Source: Isochrysis galbana (Eukaryota; Haptophyta; Isochrysidales; Isochrysidaceae). From it: a stretch of DNA of 64,000 nucleotides. Positions 31,726 to 44,673 of this stretch are shown here, one piece after another. Both the position numbers and the translations under genes were made by a program. Positions within the stretch are counted from its first letter, which is position 1. Each line of letters starts with the position of its first letter. The stretch spans positions 4,545,724-4,609,723 of the forward strand of contig CM030938.1 in NCBI GenBank assembly GCA_018136815.1, in the 5' to 3' direction. Below the pieces are notes generated by a model. The model ran no database searches. It was not told the origin of the DNA and saw only the letters and a program-made list of their open reading frames with translations.

Positions 31726-32640
31726 GGCTTGCCAGGAGCCCACTGCCCTGCTGACCCACTTTCCTAGTGGCAGGCTCGCCTGGTTCGCTCGTCCTGGCCC
31801 CTCGTGGCCAGCCCATCGCTCCAACCCCCCCTCCCCCCTGTTGTATTCCTACCCATCTGAAGGCTGTAGGCATGAATATTCGTGTAAGGTACGCGCTCAC
31901 AATTACAATTGAACAGTTCCCCGTGTTGCCACTGACGCACAAGACACACAGATTCGGATTCCCCATGATCTCAAGTCCAGGTTTGCAGATACTGGTCTTA
32001 GGGGTGGGGAGGGGAAGAAAAAGAAAACCCCTTCCATCCTTCCTAGAAGCGAGTATTTTTTTCGTGAGGGAGGGCGAAGAATTCCTCTGCCGCTTCTTGT
32101 CTGCGGAGCGGAGGGATGGCGTCCGCCTCGCTCGAGGTGGTCGATCTTCACCACGCTCCTGTGGGCGTGTGGTGGGGTGTTGCAGGCTCGCTCGCGACTT
32201 GCGCGATCAGCTTGGCCTAGGAGATGGCTCTGCGGGTCGAACATTACGTTCGCCCGCCGATTGAGCCGAGCTCTGCTGGTGGGCGCCTGAGTGTTGTCGT
32301 TTGAACCCCCTTTGACCCCCGATGTGTTAGGTGGCCATGGCGGCCGATCTCGGTGACCCGACGCGCTCCGACGCGCGTGGAGCGGCTTATCACACCAGTG
32401 CGCTGCCCCCCTCACCTTGCACGCCCGCGCCCGAGCACTCCGAACCCAGCACATTCATCTTGCATCATGCCCACATGTTCGCATGCTGGCCAGGCCGTTC
32501 CTCTCCAAACAAACTAACATTCCCTTCGATTCCCGCGCAGCTCAAAGAAGGCGCGTCAGCCAGCATTTCAGAGTTCAAGGTGCTGAGATCGGACACCGTC
32601 GCGCTCGGATCCGCGGCCCGAGCCGCCTCTTGTGAGTGAT
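31726..32640. other. stretch without recognisable gene
   Basis: Open frames here (for example 31767-32264) show no motif. Possibly the body of the element headed at 31619, but I cannot align it to another copy. Confidence 0.35.
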
Positions 32641-32644
32641 GCTG

Positions 32645-33010
32645 CGGGTACCGAGACTCCCCTTAGGTACTCACGGCACCATTTCTTCCCTTTGCCCCGC
32701 AGGCAAAATATTCAAGTGGGATGGGCGCTGGCGCTGCCGCTGTGAACGTTGCACTTGGCGCGTTGTTATGCCATAAGTGCCGAGGCACCGCGCTCGACCG
32801 CCTGCGCGGCCAGAGCCGTGGCTGCTGGTACGAGTGGTGCCGTGGGCACCAAGGCCCCCCCCTTGGTACTAACGGCACCACTTCCAACCTTCATCACACA
32901 GGCATGGTACGCATGGTCACAAGGGGCCTGATGAGCTCGTGCTGACAGTGCGACTGGCGCGAGAGAGAGCGAGCCGGCGCCAGAGCCGCCGCGCTGAATC
33001 AAAAAAAAAA
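32645..33010. repeat. GGCACC-rich duplicated block ending in poly(A)
   Basis: Two related segments about 190 bp apart carry GGTAC-AACGGCACCA-TTCC-type words (about 32648-32690 and 32850-32895); a third is near 34535-34560. The block ends in GCCGCCGCGCTGAATCA followed by an A10 run. The same 17-nt word recurs at 34476-34492 without the A run. The poly(A) end suggests a retroposed unit. Confidence 0.5.
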
Positions 33011-33303
33011 TCTTCTTAAAAAACCCCGCTACGTGTGCGGCGTGAGGCAGTGTGCTTGTGTACCTCCCTACTACCCAACCTTAACCCCTAACAACCCCCT
33101 CCCCCTTCCCCAGTTCCCTCGTTAGCGGAGAAGCTGGTTCCGGGGAGGCCGCGCGCGCTGCTTCGGCCAGGAGTTGGAGAGAAGGGGGCGGGAGACTGTG
33201 GCTCGTCCTTTGCTTTCGGTGTTAGCTTTGGTTATTCTCCCTTAAATAATTTAGATTCCTTTTTTGGTAACTGCTGTGATTCTTACCCAGAGATTTAGCT
33301 GCT

Positions 33304-34473
33304 TTAGGTGATGTGTCGTAGGTCTAGCCCCCTTGCCGCTTGCAAGAGGTCCTCCGACGTTCCTATGTTGAAATCCTTGTCCACCGTGTACAGCGGGCTT
33401 ATCATTCTCTTAATGTGTTTGTTGCTTGGGGCGTGTAACCCCATATTCTCCCGTTGTTTTTTTAGCCTCTGAAAGAAACCGACTTTCGCCGTTACTAACA
33501 GGTGATATCTCGTGAGGATCGCTCTTAAGATCGACCTGACGGACCTGCCGTCCGCGTTGCCATACTGAATGTTATAGAAGTCGGTTAGAATATACCTCCA
33601 CGCCAAGATACCTAAGTATCCTGAGGAGGGGTGCGGTCTGTCCACCTGATAACAGAAAAGACGTTGGGGTATTTCGGATCCCGGCTTAAGGGAAATCCCT
33701 AAAAGTCCTTCTATGAATTCAAAGACCGGCTCCGTCGCGATACATGAGGCCAAGTGAGTGGAACTCTCGGGGGCTATGCCACAAAAGCGGCATGTCGGAT
33801 CGTCGGCAAAACGGTTCGCCGTGGCTATTCTCCTATGGAGAATATGTTTAAAATGCAGATAGGAGTCTCTAGGTGTTAAAAAGTTATATTTGTACAGTTG
33901 CGATACTTGTTTCCACTTCCCCGAGAGGACCGGTAACCTTTTCTCCCATCTTAGTGTGGATTTTTGTGCTTTGGTTTTCCTCAAAGCGAGGAACGCTTTA
34001 GTCAAGACCCTGACACTCACATCCTCTAGCGTAGTTTGCGTGCCTTTTAGCGTGTACTCTTGAGGTATCGGAAACGCTGTTTCCGCCGGGCCGTCGTACG
34101 CTCGTCCCCACTTCAGTGGGGTGAATAGCTCATCGGGCAATAGTTGCGGGCTGATCCGCTCGTGGATGTGGGGCTCTCCCATAACATTAAGTTGAACTTT
34201 GTGGTGATCGCCTTTTCGGCGCAAATAGAAGTTATGGTCTTTGTCCACTAGAATGTCACCTAGTTCATGCGCGTCCGGATCTTCTTGAGGGAGGCTGCCT
34301 GGGAGGCGAGGGTGGCGGCGCCATCTCGACGTCGTTGTCAGGCGGTGCTGAGGCCTGCGAGCGCTTCGGCTCCGGCGGCTTGGGGCGGCCCCGTTGGGGC
34401 GTCGTGACGGCGGGGGGCTGGGAGAGGGGAGCGGTCGGCGCGCGCTCCATCGCTAAAACTATAACAATAGTTT
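33304..34473 (-). mobile_element. internally deleted LINE: ORF1 head joined to ORF2 C-terminus (copy e)
   Basis: The stem-loop AAACTAT / ATAGTTT (34456-34473) is five nt before an ATG at 34450. ORF1 reads MERAPTAPLSQPPAVTTP and on through PPEPKRSQASAPPDNDVEM, ending near 34265. Directly after, the frame moves into EDPDAHELGDILVDKDHNFY and stays open to TAG at 33304. This part has RRIATANRF followed by the zinc-binding motif CRFC-x9-HLASC, typical of the C-terminal zf-RVT segment of LINE ORF2, then LAWRYILTDFYNIQYGNADG. No endonuclease or RT lies between. So about 1.1 kb keeps both ends of a LINE and lacks the catalytic middle. Confidence 0.75.
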
Positions 34474-34844
34474 GAGCCGCCGCGCTGAATCACTAGCGCA
34501 CCTGGAGCCGTGGCCCGTATTGCCTCCTCCAAATGGTGCCGTGGGCACCGACACGGCACCATTCCCTTTGCCTAGGTGGTTGGGTTTGTTGCGGGCACGG
34601 CGGGCATCTATCTCACTACGAGCCTGCGTTGCTTGAGATCGCGCGAGATTATCGCGCGATCGGCTCCGGACGTCGCAGACCGTGACACCTTTGAATGTAG
34701 GTACTGAGGGTCCCCCGCCTACACTTATGTTCCTTCCTGTGCTTTGTGTCCAAGGGCTCACGGCGTCGATTCGCGATTGCGACTGTTCGTTCTTCGTTCG
34801 CCTCCGCTATATTTATATTGTGGGCAACCAATCATCTTGAAAAA

Positions 34845-35010
34845 CTTCTTGAAGAAGATCAGGAGATGGAGAGCGCACCGCCCCTCTCCTCCCCCGCTGC
34901 ACACCCCGCCGTGCCGACAGATCGGCCCATGACAGAAGCAGTGCCGCCAAACTCAGCGCGAAAGCGCCGCGACGATCCAGGTACTACTCCCGCACTGCGA
35001 TCCATGTAGT
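34845..35010 (+). mobile_element. LINE-like head: stem-loop plus short ORF1 (copy f)
   Basis: Stem CTTCT / AGAAG with a TGA loop at 34845-34857, and an ATG at 34866 (8 nt away) reading MESAPPLSSPAAHPAVPTD, then ARKRRDDPGT, which resembles PKRPRQDDP of heads h and j. It stops at TAG near 35009. Confidence 0.45.
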
Positions 35011-35235
35011 AGTAGTAGCAATACATCATAACTTCAACTTCGTGAGGCACGTGGCTAGAGATCAGAGCAGCGGCAATTCGACTACTTATTGGGATCTCTC
35101 CACAATCGTAGGGCATTACCAATATGAGTGTACAAACTTGGCTGAAATTTATTAACCCCCCTCGACGCTTCTTGCACATGGCTGCCGTTCCCCCCATCGT
35201 GCATTGATGCCAAGTACAAAGGGAAGAAGCCGGGA

Positions 35236-35336
35236 CGCCTAGAGGTACGTCAGTAGCTGGGGTGGCCGCTCTGACGTCCGCGTCCGCGTCGAAGCCGGGG
35301 CGCCGAGAGGCGCGTCAGCGCCCGAGGCGGCCACTG
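35236..35336. repeat. tandem duplication over the 3' end of the pirin gene
   Basis: GAAGCCGGGACGCCTAGAGG-TACGTCAG and GAAGCCGGGGCGCCGAGAGG-CGCGTCAG lie about 56 bp apart, and each is followed by GGC-GCC-type sequence. The second copy contains the last codons and the stop of the pirin gene (35315-35317). Confidence 0.7.
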
Positions 35337-36675
35337 TAAAAGTCTTCGTTGGCCTGCCTGATCTCCTCCATCGTGTTCATCACAAATGGACCACGGGCGG
35401 CGATTGGCTCATTGATGGGTTCACCCGCCAACACAAGCAGCTTTGTGCCCTTCTCACCCGCGACAATTCGCACACTGTCGCCCGAACGGTCGAGCACAGC
35501 GACGTCTTGTGGGCCGAGCTTCTTTTCTGCGCCTAACAAAGCAGTGACACGAGGTGAGGCTCAGTAAAACTACAGAACAACGCAAGCATCACGGATCCTG
35601 CCGGCTTCACTGCGCGGTGGAGCTCAGGACTCGTGGCAGGCCACGCGTCCATCGCCCAAAACACGCGCCGGCTGGTGCCCTCAGCCTCGTCTTGTGATCA
35701 CACCGCGCCGAGATCCGTACTAAGCAAGGTGCGGCCTCACCATCTGCGCCAACAAGAGCCTTGCCCTCACGCACAAAGACTACGGCGGTGTGGCCGTCAG
35801 TGAGCGGCAGCTCATGCGCCTCGCCTGCAATGCCACGGCGGTCAGGTAAGCTGGAAGACCGTCGCTTGGGGCTTAGGATGTACTCGTCACAAACAGGTAC
35901 CGTCGCAGTAGTGTCAAAATCTGGTTGCACGTCGTGCTTGTTGAGCACGGGCTAAGCTGCACACACCATTACTAGCGATATGCACGTCCCACAGCTCGAC
36001 GGGAGTGGTCGTCTCGGCTGGGCCCGCGATGCCAGAAAATGACCCGGCGATGACGCGCACGTATGAGGCGTCGTCCGGCGCGCCTGAAGTGCCGCAAGTC
36101 TCACCGCCCAAGGCCACCTGAACAGAAAAAGTGTGTGAAGTGTATCAACGCGAAGGGAGCGCGCGGCAACCGCGAGCGAGCCGCATCACAGCGAAATAGA
36201 AGGCGGGCCTCGGGCTCACCTGAGGGATCTGAGCCTTGGTGATGGCCTGGTACTTGGGTGGACCCATCTTCGCCTTCTTCGGTAGATTGAGCCAGAGCTG
36301 CGCCATCTCAAACACTCCACCGCGCTTCGCAAATTCAGTAGAGTGAAACTCCTCGTGGATGATGCCGCGCGCGGCGGTCATCCACTGCACATCGCCTTCT
36401 CTGATGACGCCAGTATTCCCCACCGAGTCCGCGTGCTCCACCTCGCCCTGCCACGCGATGGTAATGGTTTCGAATCCACGGTGCGGGTGCTGGCCAACGC
36501 CCCTCCGTGTGGTCGTGGGCGAAAACTCCTTCTTGGCAGCGTAGTCAAACATGAGCCATGGTGAGAGCTCCGCAGAGAATGCCTTGTTGTTGAAGACTGG
36601 GTAGACGTGGAAGCCGTTGCCCACCCAGTGGCGGGGCGGCGCAGGGAGGACAGAGAGGACAGAGCGGAGAGGCAT
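35315..36675 (-). CDS. pirin family protein (bicupin)
   Basis: Four exons (36675-36220, 36117-35967, 35824-35741, 35532-35315) total 303 codons in phase. The N-terminal cupin has the pirin metal ligands in place: H63 and H65 in QHPHRGFETITIAWQGEVEH and H107 with E109 in GIIHEEF. The stretch EFAKRGGVFEMAQLWLNLP is classic pirin. The C-terminal cupin follows (VELWDVHIASNGEAHELPL, VFVREGKALVGADG) and the end is NEPIAARGPFVMNTMEEIRQ, also highly typical. Pirins bind iron and act as redox sensors of transcription or as quercetin dioxygenases. The start at MPLRSVLSVLPAPP is chosen because the frame upstream is low-complexity Leu/Ser sequence from a CT tract; a longer start with a hydrophobic leader (LLLFAFHLSS) is possible. 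Length of 302 is normal. Confidence 0.92.
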
Positions 36676-38058
36676 GCAGGAAGAGAGGTGAAAGGCGAAG
36701 AGGAGGAGAAAGAGAAGGAGGGAGGCGGGGAAGGCCGTGGTTGTGCGGGAGGAGGGTGTGTATGGTGGGTGAGAAGCGCGGAGAGCCGAGCGCGGAGAGC
36801 AATGGAGCGAGCCGGGGAGGAAGACGAGGGGTGGAAGGGAGGTGGTGGCTGTGGAGACGGGAAGAGTGGAACCCAGTCGGACGTCGAGACCGGAGAGAGA
36901 GAGCGCGAGGGAGAGAGAGAGGGAGAGAAGGGAGAAGGGAGAAGGGAGGGAGAGGGTGACAGACGGAGGGCTGCGTGTTTTGGTTAAAAGAGAAGAGAGA
37001 GAGAGAAAGAAGAGGTAGGGAGAACGAGCTCTCCTAGAGACTAGAAGCAGTAGAAACATTCCAAAAGGGAAGGCAAGAACTTCTCCTGAGTATCACATAA
37101 TGGAAGGATTTGATTGTGGTATCACACCCCTCTCCCTCTCGCTCTCTCCTTCCACCACACGAGAGTCCCCCCGGTTTCTCCCCGGACGATATCCGCCGGT
37201 CCTCCGCGCGAGAGCCGAGCGAAAGAAAAAAGAAAGAGAGAGAAGGAGAGGATCTATTTATTCCCACAAGTAGTAGAGAAGTATTGTAGTAAATGGGCTT
37301 TACTCTTTACTGCCGGGCCGATGGGCCGATGCACCGAAACAGGTGCTTCACCACAGCTGTTTTGTGCGGTGGCTCATGGGGAGGGGAGGGCTTTTACGAG
37401 AAAAGTTTGGACTCAAAACACGATGAAAAAGCAAAGTCATTCTCGATTCCCCCCCTGCCCCCCTCTCTCCCACCCCCCTCTCCTCGCGCGATGCCGCTCA
37501 TGCCGCGCGGGGTGGAGGACTACAGAGGTCAGAGGTCGGAGGTCGGAAGCACGGTAAAAATCGGCTCGTTGGCCACCTTGAGTTTTTCATTTTTTTACGT
37601 AGAATTCATAACAAACCGAAGCACCGAAACAGGTGCTTCCGTTTTTCACCTATTGTCTATTGTCGTCAAAAAACCTGCCTAGATCCAGATCATCATATCC
37701 TGTGGGTGACAACCTGCTTTTATAAGTGGGGGTCAATGGGGCTCGCATGCTATCTCTAAAGCGGCGACGCACCTTGGGAGGTGCTGCATGTTGCAGTTGC
37801 CTCGAGGGCGGGGTGTGTTTACAAAATATTGAACGCCAATTTACCGAAATATAAGGAGCTCAGAGCACTCAACTGCCGCGAGCACCTGGCCGAGTAGTAA
37901 CTAGAGCTCTAGTGAATCAAACAGATCTAGTCTTCCTGGTCTAATTTTGGGTTTATCCGATCTCCTCTCGATCTCTCTCGAGCTCAAGGGCCACCTGGAA
38001 CGTTCGCGGACTCTTCTTCTCTCTCCGCCCAACCCCCTCCCTCTCTACCCGTTGTCCA
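36676..38058. other. 5' flank of the pirin gene and intergenic
   Basis: Purine-rich to about 37020 (CT-rich on the pirin strand). It then holds CTCTTTACTGCCGGGC at 37303 and two copies of a hairpin at 37329 and 37616. No gene recognised. Confidence 0.45.
37329..37638. repeat. two copies of a GCACC-GAAACA-GGTGC hairpin
   Basis: GCACCGAAACAGGTGCTTC occurs at about 37330-37348 and again near 37620-37638. In the second copy the stem is eight pairs (GAAGCACC / GGTGCTTC) around the loop GAAACA. The flanks differ. Confidence 0.7.
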
Positions 38059-38650
<592 letters not shown>

Positions 38651-38750
38651 NNNNNNNNNNNNNNNNNNNNNNNNNNNNNNNNNNNNNNNNNNNNNNNNNN
38701 NNNNNNNNNNNNNNNNNNNNNNNNNNNNNNNNNNNNNNNNNNNNNNNNNN
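38651..38750. other. assembly gap, 100 N
   Basis: Exactly 100 undetermined bases in the middle of a CT repeat: a scaffold gap of unknown true length. Confidence 0.99.
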
Positions 38751-38980
38751 GCCATATATCTCTCCTCCCTCCTCCCTCTCTCTCTCTCTCTCCTCCCCCC
38801 TCCCCCGCCCCACCCCTCCCGGCCCTCTCTCTCTCTCTCTCTCTCTCTCCCTCTCTCTTTCTCCTCCGCCCGCCGCCCCCTTTCCACCTCTCTCTCTCTC
38901 CTAGGAGTGGTTACTTCTCTGGACTGTTCTTCCTCTCTCTCTCTCTCTCACTCTCTCTCTCCCCCCCCCCCCCCCCCCCC
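38751..38980. repeat. CT/C-rich tract right of the gap
   Basis: CT runs ending in a C20 run at 38961-38980, directly before the candidate first exon of the lipoxygenase gene. Confidence 0.9.
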
Positions 38981-38987
38981 GACCGCC

Positions 38988-39019
38988 ATGGAAGTCAAGG
39001 ACGCCGCGATCTCAACGAG
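38988..39019 (+). CDS. candidate first coding exon of the lipoxygenase gene
   Basis: GACCGCCATGGAAGTC is a strong start context. The frame MEVKDAAIST ends at AG before GTAACT, a good donor in phase 2. No other gene is available downstream on this strand for about 1.9 kb except the lipoxygenase. The intervening exon(s) between 39020 and 40937 could not be fixed, so linkage is inferred. Confidence 0.35.
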
Positions 39020-39131
39020 GTAACTTTACACACCTCTCCTCTCCTGCTTTCTTCTTCTTCCTCCCACATCCCCCCTTCCTTTCCACCAGTCTACCCGCCG
39101 CGCCTTCATTTGTTCACCTACTACTACTAGA

Positions 39132-40144
<1,013 letters not shown>

Positions 40145-40937
40145 TCTCTTGTCTCTCGCTCGATCGCGTGCACTCTCTCGCTCTCGCCGACCATCCGATA
40201 GTCCCCAGCCACGCACACACTCGCTCTGCCCTCGCCCCCGCCCCCCTGCTTGCTTCCATCTCCTTCCCTCCCTCCCTTTTTGCCTACCTACCTCTCTCGT
40301 CCGTACACGTCTCATTTCTGCTCGCTCTGTCCCTCTCTCCGGCCTCCCTGCCTGCCTGCGCACCCTCTCTTTACGGGCTATCTACCCCATCGTCTTGCTC
40401 GCGTCCTCTCTTTCTCCCGCTTTCTGCCCCTCGTCTTTATCCCCCTCTCGTCTCACCTCTCTCCTTCCCGCCTTCCTGTGTCAGTGCTCCTCACTTCTCC
40501 CTCCCTACCTCACTCCTCGTCCCCCTCCATCCCTCCCTCTCCCCTCAATCCCCTCTCACCGCACCCCCTCCCACCCTCTTGACTGCTCAGCTTGCCCGCC
40601 CAGGCCTGCTTCTGGGCATGGCCCCTGCTCTCCCCCCCTGAGATGCCCTTCCCATTGCTCCCTCCCTTGGTATCCCTTCCCTCCATCGTGCGCCGTTATT
40701 CCAATTTCCCTTCCAGCCTCCGTCCACAGCTCATCCTAGGCTCAATTCATCCACCCACATTTAGCCTGCTGCGAATTCCTGCGAGACCTTCACCCGAGCC
40801 ACTCTTCTGCGCCCTTATGTACAGCGTGCTGCGCTTGCACCTCCGCGACTCATGCCATGCTATCCACGCAACATTTTACCGCACTCCTGACCCACCGCTG
40901 ATGCTCCCTCCTATCCACGCGCCGCCCCATCTTGTAG

Positions 40938-43422
40938 GCGGGCTATGCCGAGCCCAACTGGCCTGTTATCCAGCCGCCAGACCCGCGCGCTTTCAACTTC
41001 TTCTGCTTCCCACCAAAGATGCTCGTGCTCACGTTCCTCGCGCTGCTTGTTTGGCCGCTCCTTATGGCGGGTGGCGCGCTCCTCGGCGTCGCCTTCGTCT
41101 TCATCGCGCTCCCCGCCGGCTTCCCTCTCGCACTCGCTCTACTCTACTTCTACTCGTACATGTACGAGCGCGGCCCCCGCGCCCACCTGGTTGTCGTCGA
41201 TGCCGACCCTGCCCATTTCCCCACCGGCCCATTGCCTTGCAGGTTTCAGAATGACACTTATACCAAGTTTCTCCTTGTATTCTACAAGCTTGGGCTCAAG
41301 AATGGGAGGCGGCCGACCGCTCGCGCCGACATGGTGCCCAGCATGCTCAAACCTAAGAAGACGCTGACCAAGAAGTACGTCGAGTACGCGGTCAACATTG
41401 CGGTGCCCATCGGCTCGGAGGAAGACTTCTACACACCCTCCGACTCATTCGGCCTTCGGCTTGCCACGTGGATCGAGGAAAACGCGCATAAGCTCCCCTT
41501 CCGCCACCACGACGCTGAGTTTGCGCCCGGCGAAGATCCGGTGGCTTACGTGATGCAGTTTGTGGGCGATGTGTACCCGAAGGTGGTCGAGGAGTGGCGT
41601 GAGAAGTGTAGCGACGAGGCGATGACGCAAATGGCCTTCTTCGGGCTTGGCGCGCACCGGCTGGAGGTGCTCACCGAGAAGGATGGCACCCGCTCCATAG
41701 TTGTGAAGACCAACCAGCTTTCGCAGCTTCCCGTGCGCGATGGCTTCGAGCACTACGGAGGCGACGCCTATTTCAACTTCGACACGTGGCGCGTCGAGAA
41801 AATCGTGATACAAAACCAAGGCAACTTATTTGACGAGGAGTTCACGACCGTGCGCCCCGGCGACGAGGGTTGGACCTACGCCAAGTTCCGTTGGCGCTCA
41901 TCGCTTTTCACGCTCGTCACGCTTGTCGACCATTTGTATGGTGTTCACCTACAGGTCGCCAACGCCGTTGCCATTGCATCCAGGGAGCAGCTGTCGCCAG
42001 GCAACCCGCTGCGGCGCTTTCTCACGCCCTTCACCTTCCGGACAATCACCATCAATAACAACGCTCGCAATAACCTGGTCAACCCGAAGTCTATGGGCCC
42101 GCGCTGCTTTTCGCTGACCGACCGCGGTGTTGACATGGCCTTCGCTGCTGCGCCCTCCCTGCTCCCTTCGGGCTTGGCCGAGGCCAAGAAGTATACCGAC
42201 GACCCGTGCAAGTACTACCGTGCGCTACTCGATCGCGGCTGGTTCATCGAGAACGTGGTCAAGCCGCAGCTTGGCGGAAAGCTCACGCCATACTATGAGC
42301 AGGCGCTTGGATACTGGAACGCAACGAGGCAGTTCGTCGAGGGCTACATGCGCTCCTACTGGTGTGCACGCACGTGGCACCGCACATCAAGAAGCACCGC
42401 CCCAATTGCTCAGCACCCGCGCTTTTGGTGTCCTATGCAGGTCGGGGCCCGCCGCCCTTGCCAAGGATTCGGAGGTGTTCCGCTTCACGATGCAGACCCT
42501 GAGCCTGCTCGAAACGGTCACAGTCAACAAGCTCGCCTCCGCAGAGAGCATGTGCCCCGAGCATGGCTCAAGGTATAGGGACCCGGAGTTGATGTGGGAG
42601 GTATTGATCAATCTCCTGGCACGCTACATCGATGTGGTTACTGCCAATCATGAGCAGGCGCGTTGACCGGCTTGATTTGTACTGCGCAACCCAAAGCGCG
42701 CTCACTAGCTGAACACCCAGCGCGAGGCGCCGTGCGAGCTCCACCTCGCCTCGGCCGTCCCAGCCGCGTCTTTGTTGCCTCACGGCCACGCTCGTCCAGC
42801 GCGCGCCCTTCTCCAGCGATGACTTCGCACTTGTCCCCTGCCCCTCACCACATACCCACCCTTCCCGGATCGCCTTGCGTGGCTAGGTGGGCAACGTGCA
42901 AATATATGCGCAGGACTCTTCGTTCTGCGCCTTCTCATGGAAGAAGGGGAAGCTTGCCGCTACCAAACAGGCTGCAGTATGTGCGGCTGTGCTGATGTCC
43001 TTCACATCGACTCCTATGCCGTCGCTCATGAAGAAGTCCGAGCAAGACGACTGGTCTTTCCTCTTTGTCGATAAATGGGTAAGTAGTTACTTCCTCTCTT
43101 TGGCTCCACGGCTGGCGCCGGCTGTTGCCTCGCCGCTTGCCTCGCCATGTGGTCGAGTCCCTTTTGGCCAGGAGCCGGCATCCTTGTTGTCTCGCGTCCC
43201 AGTCTCCCGACGGTGCCCTATCCACAGACGAGCGCCAATGTGAAGAACTCTAAGGAGAAAGCCGTCAACGCCTACAACGAGTTCCAGGAGGAACTTGTCA
43301 AACTGAGCAAGGCCGCGGACGCCTACAACGAGGCTGCGCTCGCCGAGCATGCCCAATTCCCGTACAATTTTGGTATATGGTCGCAGAATCCAAAGTACCT
43401 TGAATCGAGCGTCAGCGTGTAG
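40938..43422 (+). CDS. lipoxygenase with N-terminal membrane segments (5' partial)
   Basis: Exons 40938-42361, 42441-42657, 42887-43078 and 43228-43422 join in phase (675 residues). After a Pro-rich start come two hydrophobic segments (LTFLALLVWPLLMAGGALLG and the following LPAGFPLALALLYFYSYMY), unusual for the family. Lipoxygenase landmarks follow: WTYAKFRWRSS, the iron-ligand pair H332-x4-H337 in VDHLYGVHLQVANAVAIASR, TITINNNARNNLVN, a third ligand candidate in VVTANHEQVGNVQ, and a C-terminus SSVSV like the canonical terminal S-x-S-[IV], whose carboxylate is a ligand. The normal H-x3-N is altered: Asn is at +5 and Gly at +4. The usual HP after the second His pair is NP. It would insert oxygen into polyunsaturated fatty acids, starting oxylipin synthesis. 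The 42657 donor is GC. An upstream exon is missing. Confidence 0.75.
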
Positions 43423-43683
43423 TCTTGCTCCCGGTGCAAGGCGTTGGCTGCGATGACCGGTTGTACATGGCGTCGACCAGTTTGTTGGCCTAGTTTCTAG
43501 TAGTTCTGCTGCCAAAGGCGGCCGCTCGCCACACTGGGTGATGGCAATTGCATGGCCACGCCGACGCTGATGTGCATTCGCCGGCTCGCTGCACAAGCAC
43601 GGCGCATTGCCGTGTCGACCCAAGCTGCCCGCCAGCTTGTCTCCTACACCCACTGCTGTTGGCCCACTCGGAGGGGTTCAACT

Positions 43684-43757
43684 CGTCAAAGCAATCGAAG
43701 AATAGCCGCGCGCCATGTCTCGTCAAAGCAATCGAAGAATAGCCGCGCGCCATGTCT
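43684..43757. repeat. 37-bp tandem duplication
   Basis: Two perfect copies of a unit starting CGTCAAAGCAATCGAAGAAT and ending CGCGCCATGTCT, in the 3' flank of the lipoxygenase gene. Confidence 0.9.
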
Positions 43758-44670
43758 GGGGACGCTCTTACATTATTTGGTGGGCATCTCAGCTAAAGTG
43801 CCATAGTTCCTTGAGGTTGGCGGAAAGGCATGGGCTCGTAACAAGATTGTCATCGAAATGCCGCTGAAGCTTGGTTTGCATCCGGCCCACCGCCGAGACG
43901 ATGAACGGCGTTGGAATCATAAATGCGACGAACTCCCGCCTAGCTTCGACCATACTCCCCGGGCACGGACGACACCGAGACGGGTGCTGTGACCGCATTG
44001 CCGTCGTGCAATGCACTAAATGCTCTCTGATGGTCCTTGCCCCTAATTATGCAGCTTGTTAAGGTGAGGTCGCGTTCCGTCAAAAGTGGGACGGAGCTGG
44101 GTTGAGAGCCATCAAATGTCCACACCGAGTTGCTTATTTATCATTAGAAACTCCGTGCGTCGTTGATTTTACTCGTACTTACCCAAGAGCTTTGATGTAG
44201 ATCGTACCATCAAGCATTGAAAACATTTCAAACATTCGGGGGCCAACTCTGGGGCGGTCAAACAACGAAAAGGGCTGCTTTAAGTAATTATATTGGGGGG
44301 GGTCGGCGGCAATTTTGACAGTGAGCGGAAAGCCCCGGCGAAAGCTGGTCGGGGGGTCTTCCGGGCTTGTCGGAATCCTCGTCCCAAACCACGGTACGAA
44401 GTCATGTCTGAACCCCCCTCCCCCCAGCACTAGCACACGGCTCTTGCGGCTCATACGAGCCGAACTGAAACAGGACGCGTCCGTCAACGATACAAGGGAC
44501 GCCGGCCAGATGACACGGCGGCGGTGCACTGTGCACAACGGCTCGCACGGCACGCCGCATGGTGTACCCTGAGAGCTTCACCGACGGCATGCACTGCGTC
44601 GAACTTCTGCGGAGAAGATCGCGGAGTACGGAGTACCGGCGGGCGGGGGGGGGGGGGGGGGAAGGCGAGA
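43758..44670. other. stretch without confident gene
   Basis: A minus-strand frame at 44179-44553 includes GVPCIVDGRVLFQFGSYEPQ-like sequence in a neighbouring frame and could be exon material, but I find no family or splice support. A G17 run sits at 44644-44660. Confidence 0.4.
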
Positions 44671-44673
44671 AGC

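Noticed and set aside
42362..42578. Continuation of the lipoxygenase exon to 42578
   Set aside because: Reads through the intron in the wrong frame; splicing 42361 to 42441 restores a protein-like frame leading to the expected C-terminus.
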